Shown here: piece after piece, positions 55,537 to 63,174 of the stretch | Numbering within the stretch: the first letter of the stretch is position 1 | Layout of the letters: each line of letters opens with the position of its first letter | Source: Roseomonas gilardii | GTDB taxonomy: Bacteria; Pseudomonadota; Alphaproteobacteria; Acetobacterales; Acetobacteraceae | Direction of reading: 5' to 3' | Length of the DNA stretch: 64,000 nt | Assembly (NCBI RefSeq): GCF_001941945.1 | Contig: NZ_CP015583.1 | Coordinates: forward strand, 3,614,001 to 3,678,000 | Translations under genes and position numbers: made by a program | Notes under the pieces: model-generated | The model's input: only the letters and a program-made list of their open reading frames with translations | The model's database searches: none | Told to the model about the DNA's origin: nothing

Positions 55537-56529
55537 TCAGTCCGGCGTGATGTTGCCGCGGCGGACGACCTCCTTCCAGCGGGCGATCTCACCCTTCTGG
55601 AAGGCGGCGAACTCGGCCGGGGTGCTGCCCACGACCTCGAAGCCGATCTCGTCCATGCGGCGGCGGGTGTCGGGGTGGCGCAGCGCCGCCAGGATGGCGG
55701 CGTGGATGCGGTTGGCGAGGTCCGGCGCCATGCCGGCGGGGCCGCCGATCGCCTGCCAGGAATAGACGGTGAAGCCCTGCAGCCCGGCCTCGATGCCCGT
55801 CGGCACCTCGGGGAGGAGGGCGGAGCGCGCCTCGCTGGTGATCAGGATGGGCTTCACGCGGCCATCGCAGATCTGCGGCAGGATGGAGCCGAGATTCTGG
55901 AAGGAGAGCTGGACGTTGCCGGCGATCAGGTCGGTGGTGGCGGGGGCGCCGCCGGCATAGGGGATGTGCGAGATCTCCGTGCCGGTGAACTGCTTGAACA
56001 TCTCCATGGTCAGGTGGTCGGAGGAGCCGACGCCGGAGGTGGAATAGGAGGTGGCGCCCTTGCGCGCCTTCAGCCATTCGACGAGCTCGGCGAGGTTGCC
56101 GGCCTTCACCTGCGCCGGGTTCACCACCAGGACATTGGGCGTGCGCACGGTCTGGCTGAGGCCGGTGAAGTCGCGCACCGGGTCGTAGCCGAGATTGGGG
56201 CGCAGCGCGATGTTGATCGCCCAGGTGCTGATCGGCGCGTGCATCAGCGTGTGGCCGTCGGGGGCGGAGCGGATGACGAAGCGGGCGCCGATCTCGCCGG
56301 TGGCGCCGGGGCGGTTCTCCACCACCACGGGCTTGCCGATCCCCTGCTGCATCTGCACCCCGATGGCGCGCGCCACGATGTCGGAGGAGGAGCCCGGCGC
56401 GAAGGGGGAGACGATGGTGACGGTGCGCTCCGGCCAGGCCATCTCCGCCCGTGCGGCGCGGGACAGCAGGGCCGGTGCGCCCAGGATGGGGGTGAGGAGC
56501 GAGGCGCGCAGCAATCCACGGCGTTGCAT
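55537..56529 (-). CDS. tripartite tricarboxylate transporter (TctC/Bug) binding protein
   Basis: The 330-residue protein has a signal peptide (cleavage near ARAEM) and the TctC/Bug two-lobe fold. Marks are WPERTVTIVSPFAPGSSSDIVAR, VVENRPGATGEIGARFV and GNVQLSFQNLGSILPQI. Proteins of this type bind organic acids in the periplasm. Many are encoded alone or with sugar-acid enzymes; tctA and tctB are absent in the window. It probably feeds the DapA-like/KdgD pathway encoded just upstream. Confidence 0.88.
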   Translation of the reverse strand: MQRRGLLRASLLTPILGAPALLSRAARAEMAWPERTVTIVSPFAPGSSSDIVARAIGVQMQQGIGKPVVVENRPGATGEIGARFVIRSAPDGHTLMHAPISTWAINIALRPNLGYDPVRDFTGLSQTVRTPNVLVVNPAQVKAGNLAELVEWLKARKGATSYSTSGVGSSDHLTMEMFKQFTGTEISHIPYAGGAPATTDLIAGNVQLSFQNLGSILPQICDGRVKPILITSEARSALLPEVPTGIEAGLQGFTVYSWQAIGGPAGMAPDLANRIHAAILAALRHPDTRRRMDEIGFEVVGSTPAEFAAFQKGEIARWKEVVRRGNITPD

Positions 56530-56630
56530 GGTTTCGTCTTTTCCTTCCCGGACGGAACCGCATCCCTGTTGCGGGATGCGGCGAGGTGGATGGCGTGGCG
56601 GCCTCCCGGCCCCCATGCCGCAGCAGTGGG

Positions 56631-57542
56631 TCAGCCCGACAGCGCGCGGGCCAGGCGGCGCAGGAGGAGGTCGATCTCCGCGATGTGGTGCGCCGTCAGC
56701 GCGGGACCGGGACGGCGCATGGTGGCGTGGCGGATGGCGCCGCGGCGGCGCAGCACCTCCTTGCGCGCGGCGACGCCCCAGAAGCCCTGGGCCTCGTAGT
56801 TCAGCAGCGGCAGGTAGCGGTCGAAGAGGTCGTGTGCCTCCTCCACCCGCCCCTCGGTGAAGAGGCGGTATGTGCCGGACAGGACCTCCGGGTGCGAGAA
56901 GCCGGCCATGGGGCCGTCGATGCCGCGCGCCAGTTCCTGCGGCAGGTAGAGGCCGTTGTTGCCGGTGAGGATGGCGACGCGGCGGCCGCCCGCCACCGTG
57001 TGGCCTTCCCGCAGGCGGGTGATCTTTTCCAGGCTGGGGAGATCCTCCTCCTTCACCACCTGGATCTGCGGGAAGCGCTCGATCAGGCGCAGCATGGTGG
57101 GCACCGACATCCAGGTGCCGCTGGCGCCGGGGAAATCCTGCAGCACGGTGGGGATGTCGCCGATGCGCTCGAAGACCGTGGTGAAGTAGCCGAGCACGTC
57201 CTCCTCGGTGCGCAAACCGCCGGGCGGGGCGATCATCACGCCGCTGGCGCCGGCATCCATCGCATCGGCGGCGAGGCGCGCGAGCTGGGCGAGGCCCGGG
57301 GCGCTGACGCCGACGATCACCGGGCGGCCCTGCGCGCGGGCGACGAAGCGGCGCGCCACCTCGCGGGATTCGTCGAGGTCGAGCTTGCCGCCCTCGCCGC
57401 TGACGCCCAGCGCGACGAAGCCATCCGCGCCGTGGCGCAGGTAGAAATCGGCCAGCGTGTCGATGCTCGGCAGGTCGATCCCGCCGCGCTCGTCGAAAGG
57501 GGTCTGGGCGATGATGACGCTGCCCTTGAGACCGCTCAGCAT
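56631..57542 (-). CDS. DapA-family (dihydrodipicolinate synthase-like) protein, non-canonical active site
   Basis: The 303-residue TIM-barrel protein is class I aldolase-like. The Schiff-base lysine is in QVVKEEDLPSLEKI (about 165). The tyrosine normally following strand 5 (YN in DapA) is replaced: the segment reads VLQDFPGASG. GVSGEGGKL keeps the carboxylate-binding loop form. It is therefore unlikely to be true DapA; sugar-acid aldolases of this group carry similar QD changes. It lies 102 bp upstream of tctC and 67 bp downstream of kdgD, so a role in sugar-acid breakdown is likely. Confidence 0.82.
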   Translation of the reverse strand: MLSGLKGSVIIAQTPFDERGGIDLPSIDTLADFYLRHGADGFVALGVSGEGGKLDLDESREVARRFVARAQGRPVIVGVSAPGLAQLARLAADAMDAGASGVMIAPPGGLRTEEDVLGYFTTVFERIGDIPTVLQDFPGASGTWMSVPTMLRLIERFPQIQVVKEEDLPSLEKITRLREGHTVAGGRRVAILTGNNGLYLPQELARGIDGPMAGFSHPEVLSGTYRLFTEGRVEEAHDLFDRYLPLLNYEAQGFWGVAARKEVLRRRGAIRHATMRRPGPALTAHHIAEIDLLLRRLARALSG

Positions 57543-57609
57543 GTCTGTCCTCCCTTCGCGCTTTCCGGGAGAGGGAGAAGCGCCGTGCCGCGCCCTCCCC
57601 CGCCTCGCC

Positions 57610-58533
57610 TTATTGCGGGCCGAGCTTCTCGATCAGCGCGCGCAGGCTCTGCTTCTCCTCCGCCGTCAGGTCGCTGAGCGGCGAGCGCACCGGGCCGGCG
57701 CCGCGGCCGATGATCTCGGCGCCCGCCTTGACGATGCTGACCGCGTAGCCGGGCTGGCGGTTGCGGATGGCGAGGTAGGGGAAGAAGAAGTCCTTCAGCA
57801 GCCGGTTCACGGTCGTCATGTCGCCGGTGGTGACGGCGGTGTAGAAGTCCTGCGCCGTGCGGGGGATGAAGTTGAACACCGCCGAGGAATAGGTCGGCAC
57901 GCCCATGGCGAGATAGGCGGCGGCATAGACTTCGGCCGTCGGCAGCCCGCCGAGATAGGTCAGCCGGTCGCCCAGCGCGCTGTAGACGGCGGTCATCGCC
58001 TCGATGTCGCCGACGCCATCCTTGAAGCCGATCAGGTTCGGGCATTCCTCGGCCACGGCGGCCAGGGTCTCGGGCTTCAGCCGGCAGTTGGCGCGGTTGT
58101 AGACGATGACGCCGAGCGAGGTGGCCTTGCAGACCGCCGCGATATGGGCGCGCAGCCCGGCCTGGGAGGTCTCGGTGAGGTAGGGCGGCATCAGCAGGAT
58201 GCCGGCGGCGCCGAGACGCCCGGCCTCCTGCGCGTATTCGATGGCGGTGCGGGTGCCATAGCCGGCCCCGGCCACGATGGGGACCTGTCCGGCCGCGCCT
58301 TCCACCGCCGCCTTCACCACCTGGGAGAATTCACCCGGGGTGAGGGAGAAGTATTCGCCCGTGCCGCCCGCGGCGAAGAGGGTGGCGGTGCCGTAGGGCG
58401 AGAGCCATTCCAGGCGGCGGCGATAGCCGTCCACGTCCAGGTCGCCCGAGGGGGTGAAATCCGTCACCGGGAAGGAGAGGAGCCCGGTGGGCAGCTTCGC
58501 CTTCAGGGCCTCCGGGGTGAAATGCTCTGCCAT
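57610..58533 (-). CDS. kdgD: 5-dehydro-4-deoxyglucarate dehydratase
   Basis: The 307-residue DapA-superfamily enzyme decarboxylates and dehydrates 5-keto-4-deoxyglucarate to 2-ketoglutarate semialdehyde in glucarate/galactarate degradation. Marks are [51 protein letters not shown] with the intact tyrosine, [13 protein letters not shown] with the lysine, and [18 protein letters not shown]. The ATG at 58533 was used; an in-frame upstream extension is not conserved. The next enzyme, ketoglutarate semialdehyde dehydrogenase, is not visible in the window. A candidate operator lies upstream. Confidence 0.92.
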   Translation of the reverse strand: MAEHFTPEALKAKLPTGLLSFPVTDFTPSGDLDVDGYRRRLEWLSPYGTATLFAAGGTGEYFSLTPGEFSQVVKAAVEGAAGQVPIVAGAGYGTRTAIEYAQEAGRLGAAGILLMPPYLTETSQAGLRAHIAAVCKATSLGVIVYNRANCRLKPETLAAVAEECPNLIGFKDGVGDIEAMTAVYSALGDRLTYLGGLPTAEVYAAAYLAMGVPTYSSAVFNFIPRTAQDFYTAVTTGDMTTVNRLLKDFFFPYLAIRNRQPGYAVSIVKAGAEIIGRGAGPVRSPLSDLTAEEKQSLRALIEKLGPQ

Positions 58534-58560
58534 GCCGGTCTCCATCGCCTTGGGTGCAAA

Positions 58561-58577
58561 CATATAGTGGTATGATG
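58561..58577. promoter_or_regulatory. possible GntR operator upstream of kdgD
   Basis: The gap between gntR and kdgD holds a TGGTATGATG stretch (58568-58577) loosely like FadR-type GntR sites with the TGGTATACCA form, together with a TATATG-type -10 sequence on the minus strand. Only the first half-site fits well. Confidence 0.3.
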
Positions 58578-58620
58578 TCTTACGAATATGGCCCCCGGAA
58601 CGCAAGCGGAAGATGGGGGG

Positions 58621-59412
58621 TCAGCCGGGAGCGAGGGCGGAGAGCGCCTCGCGCAACCGCTCCCGGCTGTTCAGCAGGTGCAGGCGCATCGCGGCGCGCG
58701 CACCCTCCCCGTCGCCATGCAGGATGGCGGTGGCGATCTGCACATGCTCGATGCGCAGGATGCGGAGATAGGCCACCCGGGCCTCGGCATCGCGGAACAG
58801 TTCCAGGCGGGAACGCGGGACGAGCTGCGCGGGCAGGCCGGCAAGCAGCGCCTCGAAATAGGCATTGCCGCAGCAGCCTGCGATCTGGAGGTGGAAGGCC
58901 CGGTCCATGGCGACGGAGCCGTCGGCATCGGCGGGGTTGGTGCCGAAGCGTTCCGCCGCATGCAGCAGCGCCTCGGCCTGGGCCTCGCCCCGGCGCTGAG
59001 CGGCCAGCCAGGCGGCCTCCGACTCCAGCGCGACCCGCACCTCGATCAGGCGCAGCATCTCCTCCGCCGTATCGATCTGCGAGGCTTCCAGCCGGTAGTG
59101 CGGCGCCTGGGGCGAGGCGAGCACGAACATGCCGCGCCCCTGTTCCACCGACAGGCGTCCGGCGGCGCGAAGGCTGGAGATGGCCTCCCGGATCACGGTG
59201 CGGCTGACGCCGTAGCGGGCGATCAGCTCCTTCTCGGTCGGCAGCTTGTCGCCGGGGCGCAGCTCACCCGCCTCGATCCGGCCGGAAAGATCGTCGCAGA
59301 CCTGGACGGCGAGGCTGGCACGGCGGGGCTGCGCCACGGAACGGGGCAGAAAGGCGCCATCGGGGGAAGCGGTGCCCCGTGGATCGGATCGAGAGACTGC
59401 GGATCGGGCCAT
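58621..59412 (-). CDS. GntR-family regulator (FadR subfamily)
   Basis: The 263-residue protein has a winged helix (about 35-105: LAVQVCDDLSGRIEAGELRPGDKLPTEKELIARYGVSRTVIREAISSLRAAGRLSVEQGRG) and a helical FCD domain with the DxxFHxxI-type DRAFHLQIAGCCGN. It lies directly upstream of kdgD, the DapA-like gene and tctC on the same strand, so it probably represses the sugar-acid operon until a sugar acid binds. A perfect 10-bp palindrome sits 65 bp upstream. The ATG at 59412 is the first codon before the conserved region; several upstream codons were rejected. Confidence 0.87.
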   Translation of the reverse strand: MARSAVSRSDPRGTASPDGAFLPRSVAQPRRASLAVQVCDDLSGRIEAGELRPGDKLPTEKELIARYGVSRTVIREAISSLRAAGRLSVEQGRGMFVLASPQAPHYRLEASQIDTAEEMLRLIEVRVALESEAAWLAAQRRGEAQAEALLHAAERFGTNPADADGSVAMDRAFHLQIAGCCGNAYFEALLAGLPAQLVPRSRLELFRDAEARVAYLRILRIEHVQIATAILHGDGEGARAAMRLHLLNSRERLREALSALAPG

Positions 59413-59476
59413 GGTCGGTCTCCGTCCTCGCGCGGGCCAGAGGGAAGAGGTGCGAGGAACGATGCATAGATCGTCC

Positions 59477-59486
59477 GTCATATGAC
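59477..59486. promoter_or_regulatory. palindromic operator upstream of gntR
   Basis: The perfect palindrome GTCATATGAC lies 65 bp upstream of the gntR start. A partial repeat AGATGAC follows 5 bp later. This may be the autoregulatory site of the GntR protein. Confidence 0.4.
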
Positions 59487-59595
59487 TTCCAGATGACATC
59501 GAAGCGGTCTGCTGGCGCCGGATGGGGCGAGCTCGCCGGGCCTGGGCCGCGATCCGCGTGCAATTGCGAAGACGTTCACAGCTTGGTGGGATCTC

Positions 59596-59633
59596 AATCA
59601 CCAGTTGACACGATCATCCGTGATTATTAAAAA
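59596..59633 (+). promoter_or_regulatory. sigma-70-type promoter with operator for the secreted pair
   Basis: TTGACA (59605-59610) is spaced 17 bp from TAAAAA (59628-59633), 46 bp before the first secreted gene. The inverted repeat AATCAC (59596-59601)/GTGATT (59620-59625) straddles the -35 box. The DNA here is AT-rich for this genome. Confidence 0.6.
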
Positions 59634-59678
59634 TTGAGACGTTGGCATTGAAATGGAATGCCACGAGGAGACAGACCG

Positions 59679-60032
59679 ATGCGTGCCATTCTCAAAACCT
59701 CCCTCATGGCGAGCGCACTCGCCCTGGCCGCGACCATGCCGGGCATCGCCATGGCCCAGAACTTCTCCGGATCCAGCCAGTTCAGCAGCGCCGGCGTGAC
59801 CGGCGGCAGCTATGCGAAGGGCATCGGCGACACCAGCGCCTCCTCCCAGAGCGCGGGCAAGGTCTATTCCTTCAACAGCGGCGGCACCTCGAGCGTCGAG
59901 GGCCTCTCGGCCACCTGGGGCGGCGCCACGGGCCCGGGTTCGTCCTTCGCCAGCGGCGTGGACTTCAGCGGCAGTGCCTGGCAGGGCGCCTTCAGCGGCC
60001 AGGGCTTCGCGCCGGCCGGGGCGGGCCAGTGA
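59679..60032 (+). CDS. secreted Ser/Gly-rich hypothetical protein 1
   Basis: The 117-residue protein has a Sec signal (MRAILKTS to GIAMAQ, about 25 residues), then a mature part dominated by Ser, Gly, Ala and Phe (GSSQFSSAGVTGGS and a SGVDFSGSAWQGAFSGQGF end) without cysteines. No family is recognised. Low-complexity Gly/Ser composition suits a surface or matrix protein, perhaps amyloid-like, but no curlin repeats are visible. GAGGAG lies 8 bp before the ATG. A second secreted gene overlaps its stop. Confidence 0.6.
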   Translation: MRAILKTSLMASALALAATMPGIAMAQNFSGSSQFSSAGVTGGSYAKGIGDTSASSQSAGKVYSFNSGGTSSVEGLSATWGGATGPGSSFASGVDFSGSAWQGAFSGQGFAPAGAGQ

Positions 60033-60730
60033 GCCGCGCGGCGAAGCCGCCGGTCGGGCGGGGCGTGCCGATGGCACGCCTCCTCGGCGCGGGCGTGCTG
60101 GCGGTGGGGGTGGCGTTCGCCGCCCTTCCCGCCTCGGCCCAGACCCAGTCCAGCAGCACCTCGGCGGGCGCGGTGGCGAATGCCATCGTGGTCAGCGGCT
60201 CCGGCTCCAGCAGCGGCTCCAACACCGTCACCTACAAGGGCGGCGTCGAGAACGTGCCGAGCGTCTACGGCGCGCTGTCCGTGGCGCCCTGCACCACCGC
60301 GGCGCAGATCGGCGGTGCCTTCATGGGCGGCGGCTTCACCGCCTCGCTCGGCAGCGAGAGCGAGGGCTGTTCCCGCCGCGCCAACGCGGCCGCCTTCCAT
60401 GCGATGGGGCGCGACGACGTGGCCATGGCGCTGCTGGCGCAGGACCCGAACGTGGCCAAGGCGCTGAGGGACGTGGAGCAGGCCAAGCTGGCGGCGGCCC
60501 AGGCGCAGCAGGCCCAGCAGGCGCGGTTCGCCCCGGTCATGGTGGCACCGGCGGAGCCGGAGAGCGTCACGGTCCGGCCCGCCGGCCAGCCCATGGGGCA
60601 GCCCCGGCTGCAGCAGGTCCGCGCCCAGGTGCCGGCCGCCACGGCCCAGCGGCCCGACTGGTGCCTCCGCGCCGCGCCGACCACCCAGGCCGGGCGTGAC
60701 TATGTGCGGCAGGTCTGCGGCCAGGGCTGA
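60029..60730 (+). CDS. secreted Ser-rich hypothetical protein 2, with Cys-containing C-terminal half
   Basis: The 233-residue protein starts with GTG (GTGA overlap with the first gene) or with ATG at 60071; either yields a signal peptide ending in LPASAQ. The mature part begins with a Ser/Gly stretch, followed by YGALSVAPCTTAAQIGG, GGGFTASLGSESEGCSRRANAAAFHAMG, an AxxLLAQDPNVAKALRDVEQAKLAAAQAQQAQQA helix and a C-terminal segment with two cysteines (DWCLRAAP, RQVCGQG). Cys pairs may form disulfides. No family is recognised. Coupling with the preceding gene suggests one function. Confidence 0.6.
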   Translation: MSRAAKPPVGRGVPMARLLGAGVLAVGVAFAALPASAQTQSSSTSAGAVANAIVVSGSGSSSGSNTVTYKGGVENVPSVYGALSVAPCTTAAQIGGAFMGGGFTASLGSESEGCSRRANAAAFHAMGRDDVAMALLAQDPNVAKALRDVEQAKLAAAQAQQAQQARFAPVMVAPAEPESVTVRPAGQPMGQPRLQQVRAQVPAATAQRPDWCLRAAPTTQAGRDYVRQVCGQG

Positions 60731-60858
60731 GCGCGATCCGCCCGCCCGTGGAGCCCGCTCCGGCTCTTCCCGCCGCCCTGTCGCAACACACTGCCTTCCG
60801 ACCCCGGAGCATTTCCGGGGACCATGCCCGGGTCTCCCCCCCGGGCACCCGTCTCGGC

Positions 60859-60889
60859 AGGCGGAAACGGCCCGCTTCCGTTTCCGCCT
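60859..60889. terminator. hairpin after the secreted pair
   Basis: Twelve-base arms AGGCGGAAACGG and CCGTTTCCGCCT enclose CCCGCTT, about 130 bp beyond the second secreted gene. A second small stem CCCC/GGGG and a TTTTT run (60898-60918) follow. Together they likely stop transcription before fba. Confidence 0.6.
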
Positions 60890-61005
60890 CCTGACATCCC
60901 CGTTGGGGAAGGGTTTTTCGCGGATATTCCGGGCCCTGCCCCCGTCGCCTGGGCATCGCAGCATGCTACAAGGACCGGCAGAACTGTCCGCCGAAGGGAT
61001 ATCCC

Positions 61006-62103
61006 ATGAGTGATGCAGCGACCCTGAACCCGGCCACCCGCCTGAAGCCGGGTGTCGTTTCCGGCAAGGACTATGCGACACTGGTCGCGGCCTGCAAGGC
61101 CGGCGGCTATGCCCTGCCCGCGGTGAACGTGGTCGGTAGCGACAGCATCAACGCGGTGATGGAAGCCGCCGCGAAGAACAAGTCGGACGTCATCATCCAG
61201 CTTTCCAACGGCGGCGCCCGCTTCATGGCCGGCGAGGGCTGCCCCGATGCCGCCAAGGCGCGCGTCCTGGGCGCCGTGTCCGCCGCGCAGCACGTGCACC
61301 TGCTGGCCGAGCAGTACGGCATCTGCGTGGTGCTGCACACCGACCATGCCGATCGCAAGCTGGTGCCCTGGGTCGATGCGCTGATCGACCACAGCGAGGC
61401 GCATTTCGCCAAGGCCGGCAAGCCGCTCTTCTCCTCGCACATGCTCGACCTCTCGGAAGAGGCGCTGGAGCCGAATGTCGAGGAATGCGTGCGCGTGCTG
61501 AAGCGCATGGCGCCGATGGGCATGAGCCTGGAGATCGAGCTGGGCGTGACCGGCGGCGAGGAGGACGGCATCGGCCACGAGCTGGAGGAGTCCGCCGACA
61601 ACGCGCATCTCTACACCCAGCCCGAGGACGTGCTCTATGCCTATGAGAAGCTGAGCCCGCTGGGCCACTTCACCGTGGCGGCCTCCTTCGGCAACGTCCA
61701 TGGCGTCTATGCGCCGGGCAACGTGAAGCTGCGGCCGGAGATCCTGAAGTCCTCGCAGGCGCTGGTGTCCGAGCGCCATGGCGGCGGCGACAAGCCGCTG
61801 AACCTCGTCTTCCACGGCGGATCGGGCTCCGAGAAGGAGAAGATCCACGAGGCGGTGAGCTATGGCGTGTTCAAGATGAACATCGACACGGACACGCAGT
61901 TCGCCTTCGCCAAGCCGGTGGGCGACTACGTGAAGGCGAACCCGAAGGCCTTCGAGTTCCAGGTCGATCCGGAGACCGGCAAGCCGTACAAGAAGCTCTA
62001 TGACCCGCGGAAGTGGCTGCGCGCGGGCGAGCTCGGCATCGTTGCCCGGCTGGAGGAAGCCTTCGCCGACCTTGGCTCCAAGGGCAAGAGCATCGCGGGC
62101 TGA
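61006..62103 (+). CDS. fba: class II fructose-bisphosphate aldolase (class IIA, FbaA-like)
   Basis: The 365-residue zinc aldolase cleaves or forms fructose-1,6-bisphosphate. Zinc and catalytic segments are VVLHTDHADRK (His/Asp), EIELGVTGGEEDG, GNVHGVYAPG and VFHGGSGS, followed by NIDTDTQFAF. The long FbaA-type insertions around 140-190 (HMLDLSEEALEPNVEECVRVLKRM) mark class IIA rather than the shorter IIB forms. It stands alone on its strand. A large GC hairpin lies 45 bp after the stop. Confidence 0.94.
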   Translation: MSDAATLNPATRLKPGVVSGKDYATLVAACKAGGYALPAVNVVGSDSINAVMEAAAKNKSDVIIQLSNGGARFMAGEGCPDAAKARVLGAVSAAQHVHLLAEQYGICVVLHTDHADRKLVPWVDALIDHSEAHFAKAGKPLFSSHMLDLSEEALEPNVEECVRVLKRMAPMGMSLEIELGVTGGEEDGIGHELEESADNAHLYTQPEDVLYAYEKLSPLGHFTVAASFGNVHGVYAPGNVKLRPEILKSSQALVSERHGGGDKPLNLVFHGGSGSEKEKIHEAVSYGVFKMNIDTDTQFAFAKPVGDYVKANPKAFEFQVDPETGKPYKKLYDPRKWLRAGELGIVARLEEAFADLGSKGKSIAG

Positions 62104-62148
62104 CGCCACTCCCCAACCGCCTTCCCCCGGCCGCGCGAGCGTGCCGGG

Positions 62149-62187
62149 GCAGCCTCAGGCGGAGGCGGTGCCTCCGCCTGAGGCTGC
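62149..62187. terminator. perfect 18-bp hairpin at the fba/lysR junction
   Basis: Arms GCAGCCTCAGGCGGAGGC and its complement enclose GGT. It follows the fba stop by 45 bp and covers the last 11 codons of the convergent lysR, so it can act as a terminator for fba; for lysR it lies within the coding 3' end. Confidence 0.7.
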
Positions 62188-63075
62188 GATCTGCGGATCC
62201 GCCGCCAGCAGCGCCCGCAGCACGGGCACGAGGGGATTCGCGCTCCCGGTCCGCCAGGCCAGCATCAACTCCGCGCTGGCCCGTTCCTCCTCCACCAGAG
62301 AGTGGAAGGTGATATCGGGCGGGCAGAAGCGTTCGGCCGACTGCGGCAGCAGCGCCACCCCCAGCCCCGCGCCGACCAGCGCCATGATGGAGTGGGTCTG
62401 CGTCACGTACTGCACGGCCGCCGGCGTTACGCCGGCCACGCGCAGCAGGCCGTCCACCAGCCCATAAAGATAAGGTCCTTCCACTGGCGGATAGGTGATC
62501 AGCGTCTCGGCGGCCAGCTCCCCGAGGCGAATCGCCCCCGCCTGCGCCAGCCGATGCCCTGACGGGAGCGCCAGCACCAGCGGCTCGCGATACACGCGCA
62601 TCGCTCGCATCCCAGGCAGCGTCACCGGGGGGCGCAGCAGGCCGAGATCGATCTGGTCCCCCTGCAGGGCGGCGAGTTGCTGCGGCGTTGTCATCTCCCG
62701 CAGCACGAGATTGATGGCGGGCAGCCTCTGCCGCAGCAGGGTCACGAGGCGCGGCAGGAAGACGTAGCTGGAGGCGGCGGTGAAGGCGAGGGTAAGCTGC
62801 CCCGCATCGCCGCTGGCGATCCGGCACGCATCCTGGGCCGCGCCCGCCACATCCTCCAGGATCCGCCGCGCCGAGCGCAGGAAGCTCTGCCCGGCCGGGG
62901 TCAGGCGGATGGCGCGGCGGCTGCGGTCGATCAGCAACGTGCCGATGCCGTGCTCCAGGGCCTGGATCTGCCGGCTCAGGGGCGGCTGGGTCATGTTCAG
63001 CCGCAGCGCCGCACGCCGGAAGTTCATCTCCTCGGCCACGGCCAGGAAGCAGCGCAACTGGTCCAGGGTGATCAC
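62155..63075 (-). CDS. LysR-family transcriptional regulator
   Basis: The 306-residue protein has a winged helix (about 1-60: MITLDQLRCFLAVAEEMNFRRAALRLNMTQPPLSRQIQALE, a BenM/CatM-like start) and a substrate domain (about 90-290). It diverges from the Ldh-family gene, and an inverted repeat lies between them, so it likely activates that gene in response to its substrate. Its C-terminus overlaps a GC hairpin and ends SGGGTASA. Confidence 0.9.
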   Translation of the reverse strand: MITLDQLRCFLAVAEEMNFRRAALRLNMTQPPLSRQIQALEHGIGTLLIDRSRRAIRLTPAGQSFLRSARRILEDVAGAAQDACRIASGDAGQLTLAFTAASSYVFLPRLVTLLRQRLPAINLVLREMTTPQQLAALQGDQIDLGLLRPPVTLPGMRAMRVYREPLVLALPSGHRLAQAGAIRLGELAAETLITYPPVEGPYLYGLVDGLLRVAGVTPAAVQYVTQTHSIMALVGAGLGVALLPQSAERFCPPDITFHSLVEEERASAELMLAWRTGSANPLVPVLRALLAADPQIAASGGGTASA

Positions 63076-63092
63076 CGATGCAGAATGAGCAT

Positions 63093-63130
63093 CATCCGAT
63101 CCCCAATCAAGCAGCCTGATGCATCGGATG
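63093..63130. promoter_or_regulatory. inverted repeat between lysR and the Ldh-family gene
   Basis: CATCCGAT (63093-63100) and ATCGGATG (63123-63130) form an 8-bp inverted repeat with a 22-bp spacer in the 99-bp divergent gap. The layout suits a LysR binding site controlling both genes. The spacer is longer than the classical T-N11-A. Confidence 0.5.
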
Positions 63131-63174
63131 GAGTCTTATAGATGATGCAACAGGCGGGGCCGAGAGGCCCGGCC

